A DNA stretch of 64,000 nucleotides. It comes from Sabellastarte sp. h YS-2021. Lineage: Eukaryota > Annelida > Polychaeta > Sabellida > Sabellidae. The notes beneath the pieces are model-generated. The model had not been told where the DNA came from. It saw only the letters and a list, made by a program, of their open reading frames with translations, and ran no database searches. The position numbers and the translations under genes were made by a program. Each line of letters opens with the position of its first letter. Position 1 is the stretch's first letter. This document shows positions 22,683-35,619 of this stretch, in pieces. Location of the stretch: the NCBI GenBank assembly GCA_964017235.1, contig OZ024930.1, positions 156,798,221 through 156,862,220 on the forward strand. Reading direction: 5' to 3'.

Positions 22683-23990
22683 CAAGGATCTCCTGCACTA
22701 CAGTTAAACAATTACCACTGACTCAAAATATTTATAAACTCAGAAACACTAGTTATACTACCATTCCTGCCTCTTTACTTTTGAAAAGTTTGATGTACTT
22801 TATTGTTAAATTTACACCCTTGGGTGTGTTGTTCCATCTTGGGAGTTTTGAAAGTTGAGACAAATAATTTTTGTCTGATTTGTACTCTTATCTAAGCATT
22901 TGGTTCTTGCAGTTAGCTGGTTTCTTATTTGATGACTCAGGAATTATAGATGGTAAATTGAGAAATTTTTGTTCCATTTTATGTTGTAAATGGTTTATTT
23001 TAGTTATATGGGAGTTACTAAAGCCTGTTTGATCAGTTCAATGTTGTGGTTACTGTTTAACTTGTATTATTTTATTGAGAGCCCACTTTCTTGGATTAAA
23101 TATGCTTGCTTACAGTAGGATCATGTGAATGGGATGAAATTTTTTTTCCAGTGCATAATTTATAAATTAAAACATAATAATTACATATATGAAGTCAGGG
23201 AATGTACCGAATCTTTGAAAGTGTGTTCTCAACACAGAATACAACTTAGTATTATTTGCTTGGTATTTTTGCCATGAATATTTAAAATGTTGTTCAGTAG
23301 AAACATGTAGCATTAATTAGAAAGGTCTTTGTTAGTTACTCCCGTATATTACAAGAAGTAATGATGTGTGCATAAATTATGTAATAATGTGTGATGCTTA
23401 ATTTCATTTTTAAGTGCTGATTAGTGTTTTTATATTGAAAGATTAATGGGATCAATACTAGTTAAGCCACAAGCTTATAAAACCTGAAATTAGTCTGTGC
23501 TTGGTGCAGGCAAAAGTAATTTAGCTATGCTACACAATAAAGTTAGGAATGTGTTAAAGGCCTATTGATTACCAGATTAGCAAATTGATGCATGTTCACT
23601 CAGAACAGAGATTATGTAGATGAACATGATATTTATGCAATGGAAATATGTAAATAATGCACAAAGCAAACATGTCTGAATTGTAAAGGCCATTTATAAT
23701 CAATGGGTCTTGCAGTGTTTAGGCAAGTTAGTCCTTTGTGCTTTCACCTTTTTAAGTGCCCAAATTGGCAATCATTCAGTGATTAAGGGAATTTTGTTTG
23801 GAGTAGTACTCACTGTTAAAGTGTCACCAGTTATTTTGGAAAGCTAAAACACAACCATTGAGAATACCAGCACAAAATAGTGCAGTTCATAAAATGTACA
23901 TTTAGAACCTGTGATACTAGTTTTTATTAAATAAAGAAGTAGTTTTTATTTCAAAGTGTTTTGAGAGATGACAACCAGAGACTTTTCTAC
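22683..23990 (+). other. HSBP1: HSBP1 3' flank with candidate poly(A) signals
   Basis: AT-rich DNA without open frames. AATAAA occurs at 23536-23541 and again at about 23930-23935, with an ATTAAA near 23096. Any of these could end the transcript; the sequence alone does not decide which. Confidence 0.45.
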
Positions 23991-24490
23991 AGAATCCTTG
24001 TCACCCAACAGCACTTAAAGGCTGTACAGGTATTATTTTCACCCATGACATCCAGCAATCATGGGGTGACTTTGACCTTTAAGATCTTGTGTTTTTATCT
24101 CCGTTCACTTGTCAGTCAGCTGACATTATGCTGATTATGGCATCACTTTGCGGTGTCCGCGGCTGCGTGAACAACTTCTCCGAAAGTATAACGCCCAGAG
24201 ACATGCTGTTTCTATCTACCTTATCTATCGAGGATAAAAAAATTGTTCAAGGCATGTAGATTTGTTCGTTCATCTGTTCCCCAGAGCCATTACAAGTGAG
24301 ATACATCCACACAAAGTGAACATTTCAACAGTTTATCACAATTTTCTCATTGACTATTACAGGGATTTCTCTCATCTTGCATATATGTTCTAGGCCACAA
24401 TTAGATTCCCTTGTGAGGGTACAGGTACCACTGATGCCATTTTTGATGTACTTCCTTTTTCACCAGTTTTTCTTAGAATCTAGGGGAGAT
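23990..24490. mobile_element. Left-end fragment of a GTCAGCTGAC-ended element, preceded by a diverged arm remnant
   Basis: From 24115, GTCAGCTGACATTATG opens the same left module (Tcact-tgcgg, 'aacaacttct', 'agagacatgctg', 'atctatcgaggat', 'ttatcacaattttctca') found at 25276 and 29214. No tandem array follows, so it is truncated near 24440. The preceding 'cagcacttaaaggctgt...tttcacccatgacatcc' (about 24008-24050) is a diverged copy of the sequence at 24503-24547. Confidence 0.7.
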
Positions 24491-24492
24491 AT

Positions 24493-25171
24493 GATTTTTA
24501 CCACAGCCCTTAGGGGCTGTCGGAGTATTGTTTTCACCCATGGTGTCTGGATTGGCGCGAAAAGTTTGTCCGGGCTGTATCTCAGAAACTGTAAGATGTT
24601 GGAAGTTGATACTTCATTGAGATATTGGCTAGGGGGTGTAGGTGTGCAACATCATGTGACCTTGATTTGACCTTTGATCTTGCCAGAGTGACCATGAGTT
24701 TAAAATCTTGTCCGGGCCATATCTCGGAAACCGTAAGTTGTGGGAACTTCCTACTTGATAGGGACATTGGTTAGAAGGTGAGTCATCATGGTATGACCTT
24801 GGTTTGACCTCTGACCTTGCCTTAGTGATCTTGGCCTTTAAAATTTTAGTCTGGGCCATATCCCAGAAACTCTAAGGCATAGGAAGTTTATTTTTAGATA
24901 GGTCATTGGTTGGGGAGTGTAGGTATTCTATATCATGGTGTAACCTTTAACGTTGGCTCTGCCAAAGTGTGTTAACTCACTATATTTGAGACATATTTTT
25001 GGCATCACAAAGACATATGATTGCTGTAACTTATTATTTAATTTATATCTACTCTTACTTAATTATGCTTTTTCCATTGACATATAATTAGTTAACCTTA
25101 TTAATAACTCTTACAGATTCATAATTTTTAGTTTACTGATTAATACTGTCATCTTGCTATTGAATTGTCTT
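24493..25171 (+). repeat. Left arm of a large inverted repeat, with ~140-bp tandem units
   Basis: Begins 'atttttaccacagccctta', then 'gtattgttttcacccatggt'. About three units follow of a 'atatctc(g/a)gaaac(c/t)gtaag ... ttgacc' repeat. It ends with 'ttgctattgaattgtctt'. The reverse complement of the whole arrangement occurs at 56180-57187, where the tandem part has about seven units. Confidence 0.8.
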
Positions 25172-25275
25172 CTTTTTATGTCAGCTGACTGACATTATGG
25201 CATCACTCTGCGGCGTCTGCGTGAGCAACCTCTCCTCCAAAACTAGAAGGCCCAGAGGCATGCTGGGTTTTTTTA
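25172..25275. mobile_element. Truncated left end of a GTCAGCTGAC element
   Basis: A second, ~100-bp copy of the left module ('gtcagctgactgacattatg', 'tcactctgcggcgtctgcg', 'gcatgctgg') directly abuts the complete element to its right. Successive insertions at the same palindromic end, or slippage at GTCAGCTGAC, would explain this. Confidence 0.6.
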
Positions 25276-25673
25276 TGTCAGCTGACATTATGTCGTCACT
25301 CTTCGGCGTGGGCGTACATGTCCGCGTGAACATCTTCTTTTCCAAAACTACAAGGCCTAGAGACATGCTGTTTTTTTTAAAAGATACCTTATCTATCGAG
25401 GATGAAAAATTGTTCAAGGCATGCAAATCTGTCTGTTTGTCTGTTTGCTAGAGACGTTACAAGGGAGGTACTCCCACCAAAAGTGTTAAAATTTCAACAC
25501 TTTATCACAATTTTCTCAGTGACTATTGCAGGGATTTCTCTCATATCTTGCATATATGTACTAGGCCAGAGGTAGATTCTCTTGTGTGGGTATGAGACCT
25601 GGATCTGTCTTAGTTTTTTTTTAATAAATTTTTTTAATAATTTTTAATGCATTAAAATTCATGAAATCATGCA

Positions 25674-27600
25674 CTAAATCACTTATAACTTGAAAGTGTT
25701 GCATTTAGAGCATTTTGTTAAAATATGTTATTCAGCTACTTTTTTCATAGCTACAACATGGTGAGTAACTTGGGTGTCTGTCTCAATAGCTAAGTGAGTA
25801 ATAGCTACTTTTGGGCTTTTCAGTAACTACCATGTTGAGTAAAATCACTTGTAACATGAAAACTATGGCATTTAGAGAATTTCTTCTAAATATGTTATTC
25901 AGCTACTTTTGAGTCAGGTATAACATAGTAAAATTTCAGACCTGTAGCTCATGGCATAGCTGAGTAATAGCTACTTTTAGGTTATCACTGTTGAGTAAAT
26001 CACTTATAACTTGAAAACTATTGCATTTAGAGTATTTTGTTTCAATAAGTTATTCACCTATTTTGGGGTCAGCTATAACATAGTAAAATTTCAGACCTGT
26101 AGCTCATGGCATAGCTGAGTAATAGCTACTTTGAGGTTATCACTGTTGAGTAAATCACTTATAACTTGAAAACTATTGCATTTACAGAAATTTGTGTAAA
26201 TATGTTATTCAGCTACTTTTGGATCAGCTTTAACATAGTGAAATTATAGACCTGTAGCTCATGGCACAACTGAGCAATAGCTATTTTCAGGTACTGTATG
26301 TTGAGTAAATCAGTTGTAACTTGAAAAATATTGCATTTGGAGTATTTTGTTAAAATATGTTGTTCACCTACTCTTGGGTCAGCTATAACATAGTGAAATT
26401 ACAGACCTATAGCTCATGGCATAGCTGAGCAATAGCTATTTTCAGGTTCTCACTACTGAGTAAATCAGTTGTAACTTGAAAACTATTGCATTTACAGTAT
26501 TTTGCTTAAATATGTTGTTCACCTACTTTTGGGTCAGCTATAACATAGTGAAATTACAGACCTATAGCTCATGGCATAGCTGAGTAATAGCTACTTTTAG
26601 GTTATCACTGTTGAGTAAATCACTTATAACTTGAAAAGTATTGCATTTAGAGTATTTTGTTTCAATACGTTATTCAGCTACTTTTGGGTCAGCTATAACA
26701 TAGTGAAATTACAGACCTGTAGCTCATGGCACAATTGAGCAATAGCTATTTTCAGGTACTGACTGTTGAGTAAATCAATTGTAACTTGAAAAATATTGCA
26801 TTTGCAGTATTTTGCTTAAATATGTTGTTCACCTACTTTTGGCTCAGCTATAACATAGTAAAATTTCAGACATGTAGCTCATGGCATAGCTGAGTAATAG
26901 CTACTTTTAGGTTATCACTGTTGAGTAAATCACTTATAACTTGAAAATTATTGCATTTGGAGTATTTTGTTTCAATATGTTATTCACCTATTTTGGGGTC
27001 AGCTATAACATAGTAAAATTTCAGACCTGAAGCTCATGGCATAGCTGAGTAATAGCTACTTTTAGGTTATCACTGTTGAGTAAATCACTTATAACTTGAA
27101 AACTATTGCACTTACAGTATTTGTTTCATATGTTATTCACCTGTTTTGGGGTCAGCTATAACATAGTAAAATTTCAGACCTGTAGCTCATGGCATAGCTG
27201 AGTAATAGCTACTTTGAGGTTATCACTGTTGAGTAAATCATTTATAACTTGAAAACTATTGCATTTACAGAAATTTGTGTAAATATGTTATTCACCTACT
27301 TTTGGGTCAGCTCTAACATAGTGAAATTACAGACCTGTAGCTCATGGCACAACTGAGCAATAGCTATTTTCAGGTACTGACTGTTGAGTAAATCAATTGT
27401 AACTTGAAAAATATTGCATTTGGAGTATTTTGTTAAAATCAGTTGTAACTTGAAAACTATTACATTTAGAGTATTTTGTTTAAATATGTTATTCACATAA
27501 TTTTTGGTCAGTTATATCATAGTGAAATTGCAGACCTCTATGTCATGCTATAGCTGAGCAATAGCTACTTTCAGGTTCTCACTATTGAGTAAATCATTGT
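25674..27600. repeat. 155-bp tandem array (family T155), ~12 copies
   Basis: Successive 'ttgagtaaatc' landmarks at 25991, 26146 and 26301 and the diverged copy at 26456 are exactly 155 bp apart. Each unit runs through 'aacttgaaaactattgcatt', 'gttattcacctacttttggg', 'agctataacatagtgaaatt', 'gacctgtagctcatggca' and 'gagcaatagctac'. Copies differ by scattered substitutions, with alternating subtypes. Confidence 0.95.
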
Positions 27601-27929
27601 ATCCACTGGATAGCCGCAGTGTGTAGAGAGATTTCACCATTACCGCTCTAATGAAAAAAATATTATAGCTAGCCTTCTCAAGTTTGCAGAATATATTAAT
27701 AGCCATAAAATGTTGCCTGGGAATATTTTTGAAAAACAAGACTGCGCCAGGGACGTTTATTCGACTTTAAACAAGGACTTTTGTTGGCCCTCCAGAGGAA
27801 AGGGTATTATAGGTAGAGATCTCAAATTCGCAGGATATGTTCCTCATTATAAAATCTTGACTGGGAATATTTTTGGCCTCATTTTGAAAAACAAGATGGC
27901 CACCACAGGTGCTTCTTTGTCAGTCATGA

Positions 27930-28480
27930 AAAGTGCTTATATCTCCCTTATTATTGGTCCTAGAGGTATGGGATGGTAGACCAACCTGTAGGAAATCATG
28001 GGCTGGGAATCTCTTGGACCTCTTCTTCAAGGTCAAATGAGGATAGCCAAACTTAAAAGTGCTTATAACTCGCTTATTATTGGTCTTAGAGGTTTGGGAT
28101 GGTAAAACAACGTATAGGAAATCATGGACTGGGATTCTTTTGGTGTGGTCAGATTTGACCTTGGACCCCTCCTTCAAGGTCAGTTGAGGATAGCCAAACT
28201 TAAAATTGCTTATAACTCGCTTGTTATTGGTCCTACAGGTTTGGGATGGTAAACCAACCTACAGGAAATCATGGGCTGGGAATCATTTGGTGTGGTCAGA
28301 TTTGACCTTGGACCCCTCCTTCAAGGTCAAACAAAGATAGCCAAACTTAAAAGTGCCTATAAATCGCTTATCATTGGTTCTAGAGGTTTGGGATGGTAAA
28401 CCATCCTATAGGAAATCATGGGCCGGGAATGTTTTTGTGTGGTTGGATTTGACCGTGGACCCCTTCAGGGTCGTACAAGG
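27930..28480. repeat. 146-bp tandem array (T146) in element A1
   Basis: Copies of the 'cttataactcgctt' landmark near 27936, 28062, 28209 and 28356. Same unit as the array at the left edge of the window. Confidence 0.9.
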
Positions 28481-28735
28481 ATACTGCATTTGCAGTATTT
28501 CTTTAAATATGTTTTAACCTACTCTTTACACTTAAACAGTTACCTTGTTACTTTCCTTCATAATACCATTTGCAGGGCAAAACTTTTTTGTCCTTTTCTT
28601 CTGTCAGTTTCAGAATTTCTTTTGAACATGCTGTTCAATTACCATTTACTGTACTTCTGTACAGCACTTTCCCTGATAATTATGCTTTCCTATCATTATT
28701 ACCTTCACAAATCAAAAACACTCAGTCAGCTGACA

Positions 28736-29213
28736 CAGTGCCCGTTCACGGCACTCTCCTCTTGTTTTAAAAGACACCTTAACTATCGAGGATGAAAAAT
28801 TGTTCAAAGCATGCAGATCTGTTTGTCTGTTCTCCAGAGCCATTATAAGAGAGGTACCCTCATCCAAAGTGTGAAAATTTGCACACTTTATCACAATTTT
28901 CTCATTGACTATTGCAGGGATTTCTCTTATATCTTGCATATATGTACTAGGCCCCAAGTAGATTCCCTTGTGAGAGTATCAGGCCTGGATATTTCTTAAT
29001 TATTAAGTGTCCCTGAAAAGGGTGCTTATTTGTTTTGAAGTCAGTTTCCTCGCCACTGCCGCCGCCGCATTAACGCCTCCCTTGAATATCTCCCTTATTA
29101 TTGGAAGCTTTTAAACCATATTTGGCAGTTGTATACCTTAGGCGTGGGAAAATTTTTTCACATGCTTAAATTTGATCTTTATCAAGGTCACATGATCAAA
29201 AAATAGTTTTTTA
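28736..29213. mobile_element. Array-less relative of the A elements
   Basis: Just after the right end of A1, the sequence resumes with the left-module text ('atctatcgaggatg'-like, 'gttcaaagcatgcagatctg', 'tgactattgcagggatttct', 'tgcatatatgtactaggcc'). It then changes to 'gggtgcttatttgttttgaag' and 'aaggtcacatgatcaaaaaa', with no tandem array. It ends at the next TGTCAGCTGAC. Confidence 0.55.
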
Positions 29214-29625
29214 TGTCAGCTGACTTGTCAGTCAGCTGACATTATGTCATCACTCTGCGGCGTACGCGTGAACAACTTCTTCTCCAAAACTACAAGGCCT
29301 AGAGACATGCTGTTTTTTTTTAAAAGATACCTTATCTATCGAGGATGAAAAATTGTTCAAGGCATGCAAATCTGTCTGTTCGTCTGTTTGCTAGAGACAT
29401 TACAAGGGGGGTACCCCCACCAAAAGTGTGAAAATTTCAACTTTTTATCACAATTTTCTCAGTGACTATTGCAGGGATTTCTCTCATATCTTGCATATAT
29501 GTACTAGGCCAGAGGTAGATTCTCTTGTGTGAGTATGAGACCTGGATCTGTCTTACTTTTTTTTTAATAAATTTTTTTAATAATTTTTAATGCATTAAAA
29601 TTCATGAAATCATGCACTAAATCAC

Positions 29626-31195
29626 TTATAACTTCAAAAGTGTTGCATTTACAGCATTTTGTTAAAATATGTTGTTCAGCTACTTTTTTCATAGCTACAA
29701 TATGGTGAGTAAGTTGGGTGTCTGTCTCAATAGCTAAGTGAGTAATAGCTACTTTTGGGCTTTTCAGTAACTTCCATTATGAGTAAAATCACTTGTAACT
29801 TAAAAACTATTGCATTTAGAGAATTTCGTATAAATATGTTATTCAGCTACTTTTGGGCCAGCTATAACATAGTGAAATTTCAGACCTGTAGCTCATGGCA
29901 TAGCTGAGTAATAGCTACTTTTAGGTTATCACTGTTGAGTAAATCGCTTATAACTTGAAAACTATTGCATTTAGAGAATTTCGTATAAATATGTTATTCA
30001 GCTACTTTTGGGTCAGCTATAACATAGTAAAATTTCAGACCTGTAGCTCATGGCATAGCTGAGTAATAGCTACTTAGGTTATCACTGTTGAGTAAATCAC
30101 TTATAACTTGAAAAGTGTTGCATTTAGAGCATTTTGTTAAAATATGTTATTCAGCTACTTTTTTTATAGCTACAATATGGTGAGTAAGTTGGGTGTCTGT
30201 TTCAATAGCTAAGTGAGTAATAGCTACTTTTGGGCTTTTCAGTAACTTCCATCATGAGTAAAATCACTTGTAACTTAAAAACTATTGCATTTAGAGAATT
30301 TCGTATAAATATGTTATTCAGCTACTTTTGGGCCTGCTATAACATAGTAAAATTTCAGACCTGTAGCTCATGGCATAGCTGAGTAATAGCTACGTTTAGG
30401 TTATCACTGTTGAGTAAATCACTTATAACTTGAAAACTGTTGCATTTAGAGTATTTTGTTTCAATATGTTATTCACCTATTTTGGGGTCAGCTATAACAT
30501 AGTGAAGTTTCAGACCTGTGGCTCATTTCATAGCTGAGTAATAGCTACTTTGAAGTTCTCACTGTTGAGTAAATCAGTTATAATTGGAAAACTATTGCAT
30601 TTACAGAAATTTGTGCAAATATGTTATTCAAACTACTTTTGGGTCAGCTATAACATAGTGAAATTATAGACCTATAGCTCATGGCACAACTGAGCAATAG
30701 CTATTCTCAGGTACTGACTGTTGAGTAAATCAGCTATAACTTGAAAAATATTGCATTTGGAGTATTTTGTTAAAATATATTGTTCACCTACTTTTGGGTC
30801 AGCTATAACATAGTGAAATTACAGACCTATAGCTCATGGCATAGCGGAGCAATAGCTCTTTTCAGGTTCTCACTATTGAGTAAATCAGTTGTAGCTTGAA
30901 AACTATTGCATTTACAGTAGTTTGCTTAAATATGTTGTTCACCTACTTTTGGGTTAGCTATAACATAGTAAAATTTCACACATGTAGCTCATTGCATAGC
31001 TGAGTAATAGTTCCTTTGAGGTTCTCACTGCTGAGTAAATCAGTTGTAACTTGAAAACTATTACATTTAGAGTAATTTGTTAAATATGTTATTCACAGAA
31101 TTTTTGGTCAGCTATAACATAGTGAAATTGCAGACCTCTATGTCATGGCATAGCTGAGCAATAGCTACTTTCAGGTTCTCACTGTTGAGTAAATC
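29626..31195. repeat. 155-bp tandem array (T155) in element A2, ~10 copies
   Basis: Same monomer as at 25674-27600. A block including the first units ('tttttcatagctacaatatgg', 'gtgtctgtctcaatagct') recurs about 480 bp further on (29.63 and 30.11 kb), pointing to a higher-order duplication inside the array. Confidence 0.92.
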
Positions 31196-31389
31196 ATTGT
31201 ATCCACTGGATAGCCGCAGTGTGTAGAGAGAGATTTCACCATTACTACTCTGATGAAAAAAAATATTATAGCTAGCTTTCTTAAGTTTGCAGTATATATT
31301 AATAACCATAAAATGTTGTCTGGGAATATTTTTGGCCTCATTTTGAGAAACAAGATGGCCACCACAGGTGTTTTTTGTCAGTCATGAAA

Positions 31390-31960
31390 AGTGCTTATAT
31401 CTCCCTTATTATTGATCCTAGAGGTTTGGGATGATAAACCAACCTGTAGGAAATCATGGGGTGGGAATCTTTTGGTGTGGTCAGATTTGACCTTCAATGA
31501 CCCCTCCTTCAAGGTCAAACAAGGATAGCCAAACTTAAAAGTGCTTATAACTCGCTTATTATTGGTCCCAGAGGTTTGGGATGGTAAACAGACAGGAAAT
31601 CATGGGCTGTGAATCTGTTGATATGGTCCGATTTGACCTTGGAACCCTCCTTCAAGGTCAAATGAGGATAGCGAAAATTGAAAGTGCCTACAACTCGCTT
31701 GTTATTGGTGACAGAGATTTGGGATGGTAAACCATCCCATAGGAAATCATTGGCTCGGAATCTTTTGGTATGGTCAGATTTGACCTTTGGACCCCTCCTT
31801 CAAGGTCAAATGAGGACAGCCCAGCTTAAAAGTGCTTATAACTCATTTATAATTGGTCCTAGAGGTTTGGAATGGTAAACCATAGGAAATCATGGGCTGG
31901 GAATGTATTTGTGTGGTTAGATTTGACCTTGGACCCCTTCTTCAAGGTCTAACGAGGATA
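31390..31960. repeat. 146-bp tandem array (T146) in element A2
   Basis: About four units with the 'cttataactcgctt', 'gaaatcatgggctg' and 'cctccttcaaggtcaa' landmarks. Confidence 0.9.
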
Positions 31961-32337
31961 TTGCATTTGTAGTATTTCTTTAAATATGTTTTAACCTATT
32001 TTTTACACTTAAACAATTACCTTGTTATTTTCCTTCATAATACCATTTACAGGGCACAACTTTTTTATCCTTTTCTTCTGTCAGCTTCGGAATTTCTTTC
32101 GAACTTGCTGTTCAGTTACCATTTACTGTATTTCTGTACAGCCCTTTTCCTGATAATTATTCTGTCCTCTATTCACCTTCACAAATCAAAAACACTCAGC
32201 TGACACAGTGCTCAGCGAAATCTACTGCAGAGGCTTGTAATTATACACACATGTTTTGGGAGGGATCCGATGAAAAATGACTGATTTATGAGCAATTTTC
32301 TCACACCTACCAACAAGAAAGCTTAAAATTCATGTGA

Positions 32338-32968
32338 CCCCCCCCCCCCCCCCCCCATTATCTTCTTAAGTATTGCATTTAGAGCCATAAAATGTATTGG
32401 GAGGTAGTAGGAAACCATATGTGGAGAGTCTAGAAAGCAAGTTAAATTCCCCCCCCGACTGCCCTGTAGGGGTCAACTGGGTTCGTAAAATAGCCAATTT
32501 TGACATTTTTCCTTATATCTCCTTTATTTATTGGTATTAAAGCTTTAGAATGTGTTAAAAGGTATTGGGAAACCATATGTGAAGAGTCAAGATAGCCGGT
32601 CAGATTTACCCCCTGACCTGTGGGTAAAACTGGGGTAATAAAATAGCCGATTTTGTGTTTTTGCCTTATATCTCCTTTATTCTTACTTTTAGAGCTTTAG
32701 AATATATTAAGAGGTATTGGGAAACCATATGTGAAGAGACTATACAGCTGGTCAGATTTACCGCCTGACCACCCCTTATGCGTCAAACTGGGGGTCATAA
32801 AATAGCCGATTTTGTGTTTTTGCCTCATATCTCCTTTATTCTTGCTTTTAGAGCTTTAGAAAGTATTAAGAGGTATTGGGAAACCAGTCAAGATAGACGG
32901 TCAGATTTACCTCCCCCCCCCCCCCCCCCCCCCCCTTATGGGTCAAACTGGGGTCATAAAATAGCCAA
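32338..32968. repeat. ~160-bp tandem array (family TB), left segment
   Basis: Units marked by 'gtcataaaatagcc', 'gtgtttttgccttatatctc', 'gagctttagaatgtattaag' and 'aggtattgggaaacc'. Poly-C runs (19 C at 32338-32356, 23 C at 32913-32935) lie at the 'ccccctgacc' position of the unit and look like slippage products. The array is split by a DIRS-like insertion and continues at 40658. Confidence 0.88.
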
Positions 32969-35619
32969 TTTTATTGCGTTAATACATCCTATCCAATGGA
33001 CAATTGCTATTCCGGTTGGTACAGACCGGCTCGCCGAACGTCAGAAAAAGACGTCCTGTGTTTCCACTGGCCGACCGGTCCCAGTGCTGTGCACTCGTCA
33101 GGTGGCGCATCGTACTTCCTTCCTGTCTAGACAGCATGACGTCATAGCATCTTTTTTGTTTGGCGCGTGTGTTGTGCACAAGGATTTTTCTGTTCAACGA
33201 AAATTTTGGAAATACGTTCTAAATTTTGTGATTTTGCATATTTCCTGGTTGTAAACTGATAGTTTACTACCTATAGCATATCATGTCTTCTCCTGGCCAG
33301 AAGAGGGGGGCTTGCGGCCATGTTATGACTAATTTTGATGCTTATTCATCTTGCGCACGCTGCAGGGATAAGGGCAAAGGGAAGGACCCTTGTGTTGAAC
33401 AGCCAGAAACCAAGGACTGTAAGTTTTGCAATTCATTGACCCAAGAACAACGCCTGCTATTGGCTACCCGTTCATATAAACTGAAAAAGGAAAAACGGGA
33501 GGCCAAGAAGTTAGAATCCACCCCTTCTAAAGACAGTGACACTCTTGTTGACCCGGCTTCTGTCTAAGCCATTGGTGTTGTTTCTGATCAGGGTGCTTCT
33601 AAATCCCCTGAAATGGCCGCTCCTGAAAAGAAATCTAAGAAAGAAAAGCCTTCCACTTCAAAGTCAACTAAATATGCCGGAACTAAGATAGACACTGACA
33701 GTAAAATCCAAGAACTTGACCAGAAATGGTCGGAAAGATTTAATCGTCTGGAGGCATTGTTATTGGCCAGGTCTATGGAGCCAACTTTTTCATCTAATGT
33801 CAAAGTCACCCCACTCGCTCTCCTCCAGCTGGTGTCGTACAGAGTAGTGAACCTTTCATCAGACCTACCCAGCCAGAGTCTTCTACTCAGTTTCCTGGCT
33901 CTGGCTCCTCTGCTTTACAGCATCAGTCGACCAGTCAAACTCAGACCAGTGTACCAACAAGTGTGCCGACCTCACCTTCTATGCTTCCTGGTACAGGCTT
34001 CTCCGCTACCCAGCATCAGCCGGCCAGTAAAGCAAGAACAAGTTTATCATCTACCACAGTGCTTCCTGGTACAGGCTTCTCTGCTTCACAGCATCAGCCG
34101 GCCAGTAAAGCTCAGACTAAGAAACCGACCTCAAGTTCTCAACTTCCTGGAACAGGCTCCTCTGTTTCACAGCATCAGCCGACCAGTAAAGTTCAGTCAC
34201 ACCGACCGACCTCATCAGAACGTTCAAGTCACGATGTCCCTGCTTCCAAGCAGCGTTCTACTAGCAAACTCAAATCACACTGACCACACTGACTGACGTA
34301 AAGCATCTGGCACCGACCCTCTTGCTTCTAGATGTCATTCTACCAGCAAACTTCAAACCGACCGACCCCTTTCCTCAGACGTAACCGACACTGGTTCTCC
34401 TATGTTGCATAGATCCAGGAAAGATAGCTTCTCAAGTGTTTCATTTGAGCCTGAAAGTCAAGCTTCCGACCAGCCCCCTTTGAACATTTATGTAGAAGAG
34501 GGAGAGCTGTCTAACGACCAGGACATTACTTTCACTGATTAAGTGCAACATTTGTCAGAAGAACAGACCTACAGAGAGACAATGAGAGGTATCCGTTCCT
34601 TCATGGGTTGGTCCCATATTCCCGACATGGACAGTGCTACCAACACCTCTGAGGACAATCCTTTTGCCGGCCCAAAGACTCCAGTGCCTGGCAAGGTGTC
34701 GGTACAAATGCCCACAGAAGAATGGCTCTGTATAAAGTTGTCAAAATTGAACCTTACTCTGGTTGAGCGCTACACCTCCCGTGGTTCTGAGGCCGGTGGC
34801 TTGTCGAAAGATGTGTTCCTGAGACCAGCAAAGTCACAGTCCAAGTGGTACAGGCTGTTTTCCGACCACAAAGTTGACCCTTCAGCCATCTCATCTTGGA
34901 GCACTGACGCATCAAAGCTCAACCACAGTTACAGCAGGATTGCCCGACATTCCAGTTTGTCTTCTACCCCACCAGCATCACGACGCATTTCTCAGGAATC
35001 ACTGCAAAAATTGGAGAAGTCAGCCAGGGAGGCTTCTGTCAAATGTAACCAAGCAGCCAGCTTTAACAGATGCTTGTTTAAAGTTCAACAGAACATGCAG
35101 GACCAGCTTAAAACTCTGAGGTCGGAGAGAAAGGGAAAAGGATCCAGCAAGGTGTCCTCAGCTTCTGATGAACTCCAGTTTTTGATGGATTTCAAGTCTA
35201 GCATAACACAAGCTTCAGCCAAGTCAATGGAACACTTATTATGTCCACCCCACTGGGGGGTGGACATATTATTTTTGCTTTGTCCGGCGTCCCACTTGGT
35301 TTCCAGACATTTTAGGCAACAGTTCTTATCCTATCTTTACCAAATTTGGCATGCAGGTTTATTGGGTTAATAGCTTGTATGGGATTGCTTTTGGTGATGA
35401 TGGCTCTATAGCTAACTGAGTAATAGCTACTTTGCTACTTTTGAGTATCTCTTTGGTTTCCAGACATTTTAAGGAATGTTATTAAGCCTAATTTGGTATG
35501 GAGGTTCATTGGGTTAATAGCTTGTATGGGATTGCTTTTGGGGGGAATTGCTTCATAGATGAGTGAGTAATTGATTAAATAAATGAGTAATTGGCTATTT
35601 TGAATACTTAAAAAGGCAA

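Larger units (their letters stand above)
25276..28735 (+). mobile_element. Array-bearing mobile element A1 (3.46 kb, TGTCAGCTGAC inverted ends)
   Basis: The 11-bp inverted ends are TGTCAGCTGAC (25276-25286) and GTCAGCTGACA (28725-28735). The order is: a left module of about 370 bp, about 12 copies of a 155-bp repeat (25.67-27.60 kb), a short linker ('tatccactggatagccgcag'), about four copies of the 146-bp repeat (27.93-28.48 kb), then a right module of about 250 bp. It codes for nothing. The layout recalls bivalve pearl/Helentron-type non-autonomous elements that carry satellite cores, but the 11-bp ends are not typical Helitron ends. The family is uncertain. Confidence 0.7.
29214..32205 (+). 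mobile_element. Array-bearing mobile element A2 (3.0 kb)
   Basis: Same order as A1: left module, about 10 copies of T155 (29.63-31.20 kb), linker, about four copies of T146 (31.39-31.96 kb), right module ending 'ctcagctgacacagtg'. The left end is doubled (TGTCAGCTGAC at 29214-29224, GTCAGCTGAC again at 29231-29240). The left module is nearly identical to that of A1, so the two are close relatives or products of a duplication. Confidence 0.7.

Noticed and set aside
25674-27600. CRISPR-like regular repeats
   Set aside because: Units are contiguous 155-bp monomers with no spacers, in an intron-bearing animal genome.
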